Below are positions 45,109 to 55,574 of a stretch of DNA of 64,000 nucleotides, piece by piece. Origin of the DNA: Euclidia mi (lineage: Eukaryota > Arthropoda > Insecta > Lepidoptera > Erebidae); NCBI GenBank assembly GCA_944739405.2, contig OX123186.2:93041034-93105033 (forward strand), given 5' to 3'. The notes under the pieces were generated by a model, which had not been told where the DNA came from, did no database searches, and saw only the letters and a program-made list of their open reading frames with translations. The position numbers and the translations under genes are program-made. The number at the start of each line of letters is the position of its first letter. The first letter of the stretch is position 1.

Positions 45109-45338
45109 TTAATTTGGATCGAAAGCTGTCACTGGAGTAGATTTCTGATTGGAATATTCAGTACCTTTATTGGCAGGATTCGATGGTCTTGTGCTTGCAG
45201 GATATTTCTGCTAGGTCACTGATGTGATTGTTACATCAGGAGATTCTGGGGGTGGTATACTCGCTGAGGAGTTGATTTCTGCTGGTGTGCTCACTCGGAG
45301 GACTGTGATGTTTTTTGTAGAACCAATCCAAACAGGCT
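45109..45338 (-). pseudogene. second minus-strand exon, array phase, internal stop
   Basis: The minus-strand acceptor TGTTTAATTCCAG is followed by AG-CCT-GTT-TGG, again in the array phase. The frame reads EPVWIGSTKNITVLRVSTPA, then a Ser/Pro-rich stretch with SPDVTITSVT and TAG at 45,211-45,213 after 41 codons. The same frame stays open for 33 more codons to TAA at 45,109. Either the exon ends at the first stop, or a Gln/Lys codon became TAG and the exon is decaying. The S-x-D/E-V-x-T-I phrase recalls the neighbouring minus-strand exon. Confidence 0.45.
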
Positions 45339-45839
45339 CTGGAATTAAACATTATATTAAATTATAAATACGTAAATAACTTTCTATTTTTATGTAAGCT
45401 ATTTACAGTGGAAGAGTGGATAGAACAGTACCTATAATAATAATCGGTTACAATTTTTATCATGAGTTTCATTATACATTTAATAAATACATTGTTTTCA
45501 ATTATTTGATTAAGTACAAGAACGTCATCTGATCATTGTTTTACCTGATCCGTTTTCTACGATAAATTGTTAGTTTACTGAAAAATAATGGCGTACTAAA
45601 ACTCAAAAAGATTTTGTGTTAGTTATTTATTAGTCTTTAACAATGTTTTGGACACTGACAAGTTGACATCATTACAAAAATGATACCTCCACTTTTCGAA
45701 TAATTTGTGACCCTCAAACATAAAATGAATTCGTCATAGTGCATTAGTTATAAACTGATATGAATAACAATGGAAGTCTACGTTATAGACCTTAAATATT
45801 GAGCAATAATGCCGAACACTGTTTTATACACGATTATTC

Positions 45840-46235
45840 TTGTTGGCAGTTGTTTCCCCCAGAAACGTGTCCATTCCCCATCGGGTGCAGAGCATATCGG
45901 TCTCAATTCCATGCGCCACGGCTTATGTGTTAATTATAATATATCGGTTGCCTCGGAGAGTTCGTTTAGCAACGGCTAAAGGTACTCTCCGAGGCTCTCT
46001 CAGCTGTCGTGAAGATCTTTGATAGTCATTATGGGAATAAATTGATACTGGTTTAAGCCATGAAATATCACTATCACTTTGACTTGCGGTGTTTACAGCA
46101 GCGGCTCTCTGGAAAAGTAAATTTTCGTTCAAAACTGGTTAGACAAAAGGCGGACCGTGGCCTCCAAGTCGCAAGCCTTGGTTGAAACCAAAATAACTTT
46201 AGGACGATCATGAAGATGATGATGATTATTGGTGT
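45840..46235 (+). mobile_element. decayed tRNA-related SINE
   Basis: GTCGTGAAGATCTTTGATAGTCA-like phrases, TGGTTTAAGCCATGAAATATC and GGTTAGACAAAAGGCGGACC follow the order of the SINE at 41,355-41,729, with many changes. A palindrome around TTGCCTCGGAGAG and CTCTCCGAGGC lies at 45,949-45,995. Confidence 0.5.
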
Positions 46236-47421
46236 TCATACACTGAGTTTATCTATTAAGTTTTTTATATTATTATTATTGTAAATTCACTGTTCAACAA
46301 TTTTAATAGTTTCTTTATTCGCACGTATCATGTTGGTACACCTATGAATTTATTTACTTTCACCACTTATGCAACAATTTATTAAATTTTTGATCCGGTA
46401 ATAAGGGCTAAGTAAAAGGAGCGCCATTAGCGCTTGCCGATCTGTCAGATGTCGGCACGCAAACTAAAATTATCATCCAGAGTTTAGAACAGCCTGATGA
46501 ATCATAAAATAGTCGTTGATTAGGCAGCGCTGTAGCAGTTTATCATACACGTGAACTTATTATCAAACGGACTGTGACGCTGGTTGTGAGATTATTTACG
46601 TTGTATTGATTCAAAGTTTTTTTTTGCTATACATAATTGTTACTGTAAAAGCCCGTATGATGGGTAAATCTTAGGGTTTACCAATGACTCTTAGGATTTA
46701 CCAACACGTGTTGGTAAATGTACGAATTTTATTAAAAGATTACCTAAATATTTCGAGGTTTTACCAGTAGTGCTTCTGCGCATTCTAGGTTTTAGTAGTG
46801 ATGGTTTGTAAATAGGTCTATAATACTCTGATACTAATTTGCGCTATAGAATATTAGTATCACTTTGGGTTGTGAAGAACAAACAGCAGGCGTAATTTTA
46901 TTAAGGCTAGATTTTGATGAAACTGGGATAGCATGCCTTGAATCTCCTTACGTTTGTTAATCTAGTTACGTTTATGTAATAAATTTGATACTTTATGACT
47001 AAATCAAATCAATATAGACTGAAAATCTTTGTTTCTGTTATTTATTGGAACTCGGTAAGATACCTAAACAAATGATATTATTAATATACAATAAATAGAG
47101 GAAGAGAATTGGTAGTCATCGGTTCGAATAATATGTTGTTTGAGCTTTTGTTAGGGACACTTCGTACGTAAAATCCTCCTACCAGAAGTCATACCTTGTC
47201 AAAAATGGTAGGCAGCATAAATGGAAACATGGGAAATGGGACAATGGGAATGGGAAAAAGTATCGTTAATGTTAACCTTTTTTATAGTATTTTGAAAGAA
47301 TTAGTAATAGGTAAGATTGTAAACAATTACAACAATATTACTAATAGTCCTTTCAAAATACGTACTTCCGAGTATATATTTTCTAGATATCCATCTAACA
47401 CGATTATGTTTTGTGTTGCAG

Positions 47422-47612
47422 GACTAATAATAACCCACACGAAAAGAGGAACGCCGGTTCTCGAAGCAAATGGTTTCAGGTACAATTGCAAGAGGACTTT
47501 GGGGTCGAGGACATATTGGGTGTGCAATAAGGCACCGCAAGGCTGCAGGGTCTCTATCGTCACTTATGATGACGTCATCATCAAGGTCAAAAATGAACAT
47601 AACCATGGGTAG
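47422..47612 (+). CDS. mod(mdg4): FLYWCH terminal exon 21
   Basis: The acceptor TTTTGTGTTGCAG ends at 47421, and the exon opens GA-CTA-ATA-ATA. The core is HTKRGTPVLEANGFRYNCKR, then T-Y-W-V-C, six residues, GCRVSIVT, 17 residues and HNH, then Gly and TAG. Codons upstream of the acceptor are open but unrelated (Gly/Met/Asn-rich), so the exon begins at the acceptor. Group 4 founder, related to exons 22 and 23 at 61.8-62.6 kb although LINE B and about 14 kb intervene. Confidence 0.82.
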
Positions 47613-48166
47613 TAAGAAGGCAACTGAATAGACTGATTGTCCTTGTCTTATGGGCGCCACTAAGAAATTATAATTGACTGTTGCTCCTAAAGTATGCAGA
47701 AGATTTGAATACATAGACCTATAGAGCTCTTATCCACACGCCAAAAAAAATGCGCGGCCAATTTGCCGTGAACGTCCAGGTTGACTAAAGATAGGTCGTT
47801 ATAAGAGCTTGTCCTCGTATACGGTACACAGCTTATAACCAAAATGCGGTGTCATGTTGTATTTAATTGACCAAAATGACTCATGGCACACTGCAGTTAT
47901 TACAAAACAAAACCGATAACCGGCATATAACTACGACAATTCCGGCGGTTCGCCGTGAGTAAAACGTGTTGTGAACAAGCGATTTAACTACAGTATACAG
48001 TTGTAGAATAAACCGTATTGAGACCGTGCAGAAGATAAGGATTCACACAGATTAACAGAAAGCTGTGTATGTAGCAAGAACGTGTACGCTAGGTATTCAT
48101 TCATAATTCCATAGTTAATAATATGATATAAATCATTCTAAAGCATCATTTCCAAATAGTCTCTCA

Positions 48167-49315
48167 GTGTGCAAAGAATCAAATAATTCAATAAAATTGA
48201 TTAGGGGTAGTAGGAATAGAATTAAGAAATATGTCAAAATAAACAAATTCATAAAAAAGACCCAAAAATTAGTTCACAGGCAAAAATTTTTCATAAAAAA
48301 TGTTAAGTTAAATAGGGAAAGATTACTTGCTCTTGAAAAATTAAAAATATACACACAGAAATATCACCAAAATAATTTGAAACATAAATTAGAAATAAAT
48401 AATTTGCAGGTAGAATTAAATAATCTTAGTGACAAATTAGTATCAATGACAAATAAATATAAAAGCTCTGAACTACAAATGAAAGAGTACATATTGGCAA
48501 TGAATGAGTTGGTGGCATCAAATAGTAACAAATGCTCAATACCATTGAACAATGACATCCCATTCAACAACCAACACTCGCCAGCTTGCTCATTGTCAAC
48601 ATGTGACCCGGTTTTGCCAAATAGTTCTTTAAACAATACAAATGCAAATATTAAACACACTCTAAATAAATTAAAAAATAACAAACTAGACAGTAAAACT
48701 ATATTACAAAATAAAAATAAAGTGATAATATTTAGTGACGAGATTGGAAAAGGTATGGGTCAGTTGTTGGCGAACACATATAGTGATGGGTTAGTGATGA
48801 ACTACTGTTTGCCTGGGTTAAGTTCCATTGCTATTTTAGATAAAATTATAAACTTCAATTTTGACCAGGATACAACTTTATTGATCCTACTTGGTCAAAG
48901 AGGATCTTTAAATAAAAGACTTTTATTCTATTATTACAGTAAATTATGTGAATTAAATTTAAATCAAATTATTATGCTCACTTTACCTTTCAGTAAAGGG
49001 TTGCCACAGAAAGAAAATAATATTAGACATAGTCTTAATATAAATTTGTGTAGTTGGTCATACAATAACGATCAATTTCATGTTTTTGACTCTAACAATT
49101 ATGTTAGTAAAGCTTTACATTTGACGCAAGATACATGTTATCTGAATTCTTATTATAAAAGACAACTAGCTGAGTCGCTAGCATTTTGTATTGACATTTC
49201 AGCCAAGAATTTGGCTAATAAACGTGTTGCCCCTATACAGCAACAAAATGACATTTATAATGATTCAGCCAGTATTTTGGCTACACAGTCTGACATTTCT
49301 ATTAATTTAAATTAA
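48167..49315 (+). CDS. LINE B ORF1, coiled coil plus esterase-like domain
   Basis: The frame is open from 48,122 with no ATG until inside the coil; 48,167 is a GTG, and the true start is unresolved or lost. Residues 1-115 are Lys/Asn/Leu-rich and probably coiled coil. Residues about 180-345 resemble the SGNH/esterase-type domain found in ORF1 of CR1-group elements: KVIIFSDEIGKGMGQLL replaces the usual G-D-S-I-G-R-G block, and later TLLILLGQRGSLN is the strand with the conserved Gly and Asn. The Ser of G-D-S is not in its normal place, so catalysis is doubtful. It is extremely AT-rich. Confidence 0.65.
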   Translation: MCKESNNSIKLIRGSRNRIKKYVKINKFIKKTQKLVHRQKFFIKNVKLNRERLLALEKLKIYTQKYHQNNLKHKLEINNLQVELNNLSDKLVSMTNKYKSSELQMKEYILAMNELVASNSNKCSIPLNNDIPFNNQHSPACSLSTCDPVLPNSSLNNTNANIKHTLNKLKNNKLDSKTILQNKNKVIIFSDEIGKGMGQLLANTYSDGLVMNYCLPGLSSIAILDKIINFNFDQDTTLLILLGQRGSLNKRLLFYYYSKLCELNLNQIIMLTLPFSKGLPQKENNIRHSLNINLCSWSYNNDQFHVFDSNNYVSKALHLTQDTCYLNSYYKRQLAESLAFCIDISAKNLANKRVAPIQQQNDIYNDSASILATQSDISINLN

Positions 49316-49455
49316 ATAATTCGACAATAGAGAATACCTCTTGCAATGACACTTTCGTTAATAATGGGCTGGTATGTACGAATAAGCCCAATCCAACTAA
49401 TATTTCATTTAGAAATTCACAAGTATTAAAACTGGTACATCAAAATATACAAGGT

Positions 49456-52254
49456 ATGTCAAATAAAGATTTAGAAGTGGAGTTGTTCATGAACGGTGAA
49501 TGCGTCGATGTTTTGTGTATAACAGAACATTGGCTTAAAGATCACCAGTTCATGTGCAATTTTAATAACCATCTAGTTGGTAGTTCGTTCAGTAGACAAA
49601 ATGCAATACATGGTGGATCATTGATTTTAGTTAACAAGCTGCTTAAATTTAAGAATCGTAGTGACATTGTTAGTTTCTCTGTTGAACGGACAGTTGAAAT
49701 AGCCTGTGTGGAGTTGGACAAACTTCTTGTTTTGAGTGTGTATAGGCCACCATCATCCTGCTATGATAACTTTGAAAGTGTCATGGATGATGTGTTACGG
49801 AAGCTATGCCAACAAAATAAATCTATAATAGTAGGTGGCGATTTTAATATTAATTTACTAGAAGATTCCCTGAATTGCCACAAAATTAAGAATTTGTTCA
49901 AGTCATATAATCTTGCATGCTTATTTTTGGAACCCACCAGGATAACTTCCACGACATCTACTTGTATAGACAACATATTTACAGATATTGTACCAGTTAG
50001 AAAGCAAATAATTAACAAATTAACATCAGATCATTGTGGACAATCTATAACATTTGCTATGCAGTCTAAAAAAGTAGGTAGAAAGGAACTGAGTGTGGTG
50101 CCAAAAACTTTGCGTCGTCTGGAGGGACTTAAGGATAAACTCACAAGTACATTACCATACTTATGCTATAATAACGATCCTAATAAGTTGTACAATTCTT
50201 TCTTTGACATGTACTGTACTATATTCAATTCTATCTTTGTCCCTAAGAGGATCTCAGTTGCTGGTACTACATCCTTCAGTGAATGGGCAACCACTGGAAT
50301 TTATAAAAGTAGAAATAAGCTTTACGAATTATATGAACAGAAAGTAATTAATAAAAATGATGAACAATTTTGTCAATATGTAAGAAATTATTCCAAGTTA
50401 TTTAAAAAGATTTGTCGTGAAGCTAAGACACTTTATTTAAAATCAAAAATTAAAAACAGTAACAATAAAATAAAAGCAACGTGGGATATTATAAACAATG
50501 AGACTGGAAGGGTCAAGATTAAAAGTAACGATTACACTCTTCAATTAAATAATAAGATATTAAAGTCAGATTTTGAGGTTGCCACAGCATTTGAAAATTT
50601 CTTCACAGACATTCCAGTCTCAACCACTAAATCCCTCAACTCGTCCCCTATTGACGCCGAATCTCTATTGAAACAAAATGTCAATAGGTGTAACATTGAA
50701 TTTAGTTTTAGTTATGTCACTGACAGAGATATTGTAAAAACTTTTAATAGTCTTAATTTGAAGAAGACTAGTGATCTTTGGGGCAATTCTGTTGTGATTA
50801 CGAAATCCATAATCAACACAGTAGCACCTGAACTGGCAATGATTTTCAATAGATGCATTGACTGTGGTGTGTTTCCTGATCAAATGAAAAGTAGTAAAGT
50901 AATTCCGTTATATAAATCAGGTAGCACATCTGACCCCACAAATTATAGGCCAATATCTGTGCTACCCACATTTAGTAAAATTTTTGAAAAATTAATTCTA
51001 GGTCAGCTTCAAATTCATTTTAATAACAATAAGCTGTTACATGAAAAACAATTTGGTTTTACTAGGGGTCGCTCAACTACCGATGCTGGAGTTGAGCTTT
51101 TAGATAGTATTGTTGATGCCTGGGAGGAGTCGCATGATGCTCTGGGAGTCTTTTGTGACTTATCAAAGGCTTTTGATTGCGTTTTTCATGAAACATTGAT
51201 CAGGAAATTACATTACTATGGAGTTAAGAACACTGCTTTGGATCTCCTAACATCATATCTGAGTAATAGGATACAGAGAGTTGAGGTAAATGGAAAAGTT
51301 TCTATGGGTTCAGTGGTCACAATGGGAGTGCCGCAAGGTTCAATTCTTGGTCCATTCCTTTTCCTTGTATATATTAATGATTTGCCATACATTATGCAAA
51401 ATAATGAAGAGATAGTGTTATTTGCTGATGATACATCACTTATTTTTAAACTTAGACGACAACAATCAAATAATGACGATGTAAATAACGCTCTCTCTAA
51501 AGTAGTTCAATGGTTTACTGCTAACAATTTACTGTTAAATGAAAAAAAAACAAAATGTATACGATTTTCAAGACCGAATGTAAAACAAGTTAAACCTAAC
51601 ATATATTTGAATGGAGAAGAGTTGGATCTTATAGATAACACCGTATTCTTAGGCATAACCTTAGACTCTAAGCTACAGTGGGGCCCACATATAGGTCAGT
51701 TGTCGAATAGACTTAGCTCTGCAGCGTACGCGGTTTATAAAATTCGTCAGTTAACTGATATAGATACGGCCAGATTAGTATATTTTAGTTATTTCCACAG
51801 CATAATGTCATATGGCATTTTACTATGGGGCAACGCAGCTGACATTCAAACTGTGTTTGTACTGCAGAAGCGGGCTATTCGTGCAATCTACAGTCTTGGT
51901 TCAAGGCATTCACTGAGGGAAAAATTTAAAGAAATTAAGATAATGACTGTCGCATCTCAATACATTTATGAGAACTTGTTATATGTCAGGAAAAATATAA
52001 ATATGTTTTCCAAATTCAGCGACATTCATAAATTAAACACACGAAATAAAAACAAACTTGTTCTACCTTCAACTAGACTACAAAAAATAAGTAACTCCTA
52101 CAAGTGTCAAAGCATACGTTTTTACAACAAAATTCCAGGCAATATTCAGGAACTAAGTATTAATAAATTCAAAGTATTTATTAAACAGAGCTTGTGTTCA
52201 AAAGCTTATTACACAGTTAAAGATTATTTAGCAGACAAAAATGCCTGGAATTGA
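49456..52254 (+). CDS. LINE B ORF2, endonuclease and reverse transcriptase
   Basis: There are 932 codons from the first in-frame ATG, but the endonuclease starts earlier: LKLVHQNIQG, holding the catalytic Asn, is encoded at 49,426-49,455, and the frame is open back into the end of ORF1. Translation may therefore use ORF1-ORF2 coupling or a non-AUG start. Endonuclease motifs are ITEHWL, YRPPSS, VGGDFNINLL and TSDHCG. Reverse transcriptase motifs are NYRPISVLPTFSKIFEKLI, FCDLSKAFD, MGVPQGSILGP and the catalytic FADD box (LFADDTSLIF), then FLGITLD. There are no stops or frameshifts, so this copy looks young. Confidence 0.85.
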   Translation: MSNKDLEVELFMNGECVDVLCITEHWLKDHQFMCNFNNHLVGSSFSRQNAIHGGSLILVNKLLKFKNRSDIVSFSVERTVEIACVELDKLLVLSVYRPPSSCYDNFESVMDDVLRKLCQQNKSIIVGGDFNINLLEDSLNCHKIKNLFKSYNLACLFLEPTRITSTTSTCIDNIFTDIVPVRKQIINKLTSDHCGQSITFAMQSKKVGRKELSVVPKTLRRLEGLKDKLTSTLPYLCYNNDPNKLYNSFFDMYCTIFNSIFVPKRISVAGTTSFSEWATTGIYKSRNKLYELYEQKVINKNDEQFCQYVRNYSKLFKKICREAKTLYLKSKIKNSNNKIKATWDIINNETGRVKIKSNDYTLQLNNKILKSDFEVATAFENFFTDIPVSTTKSLNSSPIDAESLLKQNVNRCNIEFSFSYVTDRDIVKTFNSLNLKKTSDLWGNSVVITKSIINTVAPELAMIFNRCIDCGVFPDQMKSSKVIPLYKSGSTSDPTNYRPISVLPTFSKIFEKLILGQLQIHFNNNKLLHEKQFGFTRGRSTTDAGVELLDSIVDAWEESHDALGVFCDLSKAFDCVFHETLIRKLHYYGVKNTALDLLTSYLSNRIQRVEVNGKVSMGSVVTMGVPQGSILGPFLFLVYINDLPYIMQNNEEIVLFADDTSLIFKLRRQQSNNDDVNNALSKVVQWFTANNLLLNEKKTKCIRFSRPNVKQVKPNIYLNGEELDLIDNTVFLGITLDSKLQWGPHIGQLSNRLSSAAYAVYKIRQLTDIDTARLVYFSYFHSIMSYGILLWGNAADIQTVFVLQKRAIRAIYSLGSRHSLREKFKEIKIMTVASQYIYENLLYVRKNINMFSKFSDIHKLNTRNKNKLVLPSTRLQKISNSYKCQSIRFYNKIPGNIQELSINKFKVFIKQSLCSKAYYTVKDYLADKNAWN

Positions 52255-53235
52255 GTTTAAAAATTATGAATTTTGACATTTTGAAATTAGTGACAAGATA
52301 TTTTTATTTACATTTGTAATACTTATATTTTTACATTTTGACATTTTTAATTTGACATTTGTAATTTTATTTATTTTGTTTTGACATTGTTTGATTTGAC
52401 ATTGTTATTTTATTTATTTTCTTTTGACATTTAAAATTACTTAAGTAATATATTATTATTTTTAAACTGACATTCAATAATATTTTCTGACATTTTAAAT
52501 ATATGACATTTTATTGTTAAAATTTTTACTATTTTTAAAATTACTTAAGTAATATATTATTATTCCTGAATTGACATTCAATAATATTTTTTGACATTTT
52601 AAATATAATATGACATTTTATTGTTAAAATTTTATTATTTTTACATATTGTTTGCAACATGTATTTTACTATGTATTAGCTTGTAAAGTTGTGAGTATGA
52701 TGTGGGCATTATTAAACATATAAACAAATAGTTGTGGCAACCTGTCTGATGGCTTAGGCTGACATGCTTATGCATACACCTTCTGATGGCGTGGAGGCAT
52801 AGTGATACAGATCGTGCTGGCTCCCTCAATCAAGGTTGAGCCGTACGATTGCTGTTGAATGCGGGCCATCAGTGGGCCGAGTCAGTCAAAAGCGTCAGAT
52901 GATTTCCTGCATTGTACTTGCATACTAAACCCTTTTTTTGTCTGGACTTTAAAAGATGAAGAAAATACTAAACAAAATGAAGTGACAAAAAAAAATGACT
53001 CTGAGTTTGTTTCGGCCTTTCTTCTCAAGAAGTCATTTAGCTAGGAAAAGCCGGCATCATCTAGAATAGGGTTTTGACATGTATAAGTGTTGTAAACAAC
53101 CAAAATGCAGAAATAAATATGTCTTTATGTCTTTATGTCTTTAATATACAAAATGCCAAGTGTGTTTGAAATCAGAATCGCTACTATTATTTCTTTGAAT
53201 AACGAAAAACCAATAACAATTATCAAAATAATTAT

Positions 53236-53480
53236 CATCATCATCATCATCATTAACCTTTACCAGTCCACTGCTGGGCTTAGCCTTTCCATTGAAATGA
53301 GGAATTTGCCTACTATACCACGCTGGCCAAACGGGTTGGTATAGGGTTTGTATCAAGTTTTCCATCCCGTACAGTGCTGTTCTCTGCATAATATGCTCCC
53401 TCTGTCGGCTCTTACGACACCCATGGGATGTTATGGGGTGATGACAATCCATATTCTTAATCCGCCACCACACGGACAGA
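53236..53480 (-). mobile_element. SINE/LINE 3' region fragment
   Basis: (ATC)n at 53,226-53,255, CCACTGCTGGGCTTAGCC and a minus-strand body with GTGTGGTGGCGGATTAAG and CCATGGGTGTCGTAAGAGCC relate this to both the LINE 3' end at 40,228 and the body of the large SINE. The frames on either strand are not genes. Confidence 0.55.
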
Positions 53481-53499
53481 TCAAAATAATACAAAATTT

Positions 53500-55560
53500 T
53501 GAAAAATATACTACAAAACTAAAAACGAAACCTTTTTTCACAATTAATTAATTAAATCTCATCAATCTGTAAAATTCTTCATAGACTTGAATCTGTTAAT
53601 AAATCTAGGTTAAGCTTGTATTGAATATGTAGTATTTAAGGAATTGTTATGAATATTGTGTGTATAATTTATCAAATTATTTTTATAAGATACATCAAAG
53701 TTTTTATTGATTTTACGGTGATATAGGATTCACAAAAAGTGTATGATAAATATCAAATTACACATAGTATACTAAATATTGATGTGTACATATTATTTTA
53801 ATTTCGTCCAATATGAAATATTTTACACGTTTTATATTGACGTTGACATCACAGCAGTGGAGTGTCTGAGTACACCATGTTCGATGTAAATTTAAAAAGT
53901 CTTTGAAATATAGAAATATACGCGGTTAAAATGTAACAAGGTTTTCTTGAATGTTATATAATTTGGAATCCGTCGTATTGTATGATACTAGCCACTGATC
54001 AAAAATGCTAATCCAGCCCGCTCTGTCTAATCTATTTTTACTATAATAAAACTGTAGAGGTAAAAATTCTGTACATTAAAGATATTTTGACGGAAATTAG
54101 CTAAAAAAATCTAGGAAAATGCTAAAAAGCAATACTTGATAATTTTTAGAATTTATGTCTGTCTGTCTGTCCGACGTCTTTCCCTATGTTGCTAAAGATC
54201 TCTAAAATGGCGAAATTGATTTCAATAAAACTTACAGTCATGTACAAAGGATACTCAAACCTATAAAATAGTATATGTTACATCACAATCGGTTGAGTGA
54301 TTTTCGGTGTACAGCTTGACCTCTCCTTTGTACATAGTCCCAAACAAAACAGGGATCATCCAAAACTGGTTATATATGTGGTGCCATCTACGATCATTAT
54401 AAGTTTGTTACTAAAAGTAAAGTTAGTCTAAATAGGCACCTTCAAAGTGTTTTATGGCTATTTACCCAACTTTAAAAAAGGAGGCGATTCTTAATTTCAT
54501 CAGTATATTTTTACGTAATTTCGACGCTATATATAATTTCGAATAAATTGCTGGAACCGAGCATATAGTTATCCTTCCGACCGATAGATGTCACTATTTT
54601 CAAATAATTTTCTAGCAAAATAAATGTTTCTTGCAAAAAAGACAATAATTATGTGTCGGGTATCTTTCTGTTATTAAAAAAATAATAGAGAATAATATTC
54701 GGCACTTTCATAAACAAAAAGTCTCTGTGTCAAAATTTATTACAATGTCCACTTTTTATTTTTAGTTTTATGTACATATATATTCTTAGACAGTATGATT
54801 ATTTAAGATAGTAATGTATATAGTTATAATTAATCATCTGCAATGTACCTAATTATGAAAATTTAACAAAATAAATAGCCATGTCCACTTAATTTAAACG
54901 GTCAATCTCATTTATTTCAAATTATTATGTTTATATAATAGTTATGTAATCATTACATTTTATTTAAAATGATAAAAACAATGACTATAGATAATTTTTT
55001 CAATAAATTGTCGATTAGTCCATATTATTTTCTATCTCGGTCGGTTTGTATATGTAAACATAGATGGCGTTTTCTGAATGGCGGTGTTAAGATTCTCCGT
55101 GGATTGATGAGGTTCTCGGTTAATTTTCTTTCGTTTTCGTCGGATTGGTGTCTTAGTTGTTTCTTTTGAATAATGAATGTGGATGTGTTTCTTTAATTTC
55201 TTTCGTTCGTCCGTGTTCTGTACTTATACAGGTGTCTCATTATTCCCAAATTCCCACACCTCACGTAGGTACGTGGGAATCCGTGGGTGGGAGACTGAGG
55301 CCTGAATTCAGATACCTCTTGAGTAACTCAACGGGGCTATCTTACTTTCGGCAGGGCTGGATATTCGTAGCCCTGTGTGTATTTTCTAAATAAATCGCCG
55401 GGACAAACTTGAAACAGCTGGAATCGACCCCCCGAACATGTTGTTTTTCACATGGTCAGATAAATGTAGCATGTTCACAAGTAAGCGGTAAAAATAATTT
55501 ACATGTTCTATATGAAGGTGGTAAAACAGTTAGATAATGTTGTGTACAAAGAAAGTCTCT
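53500..55560. other. no gene seen
   Basis: This AT-rich sequence has short, unconvincing open frames. TCTGTCTGTCTGTCCG at about 54,158 with ATGTACAAAGGATACTC-like text suggests old transposon debris. No acceptor in the array phase followed by a FLYWCH core is present. Confidence 0.4.
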
Positions 55561-55574
55561 AATGATATCCCTAC

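Larger units (their letters stand above)
48119..53140 (+). mobile_element. LINE B, near full-length non-LTR retrotransposon
   Basis: Two long open frames (48,167-49,315 and 49,456-52,254, the latter open further upstream) are followed by an unusually long 3' UTR. That UTR is packed with TTGACATTT/TTATTATT repeats (52,270-52,640) and ends at 53,113-53,140 in (ATGTCTTT)n, a typical non-LTR tail. The sense orientation matches the exon array. The exact 5' end is not visible. Confidence 0.75.

Noticed and set aside
47196..47421. Met/Gly/Asn-rich coding lead upstream of exon 21
   Set aside because: A clear acceptor at 47,421 in the array phase separates it from the finger. The lead is low-complexity intron sequence that happens to be open.
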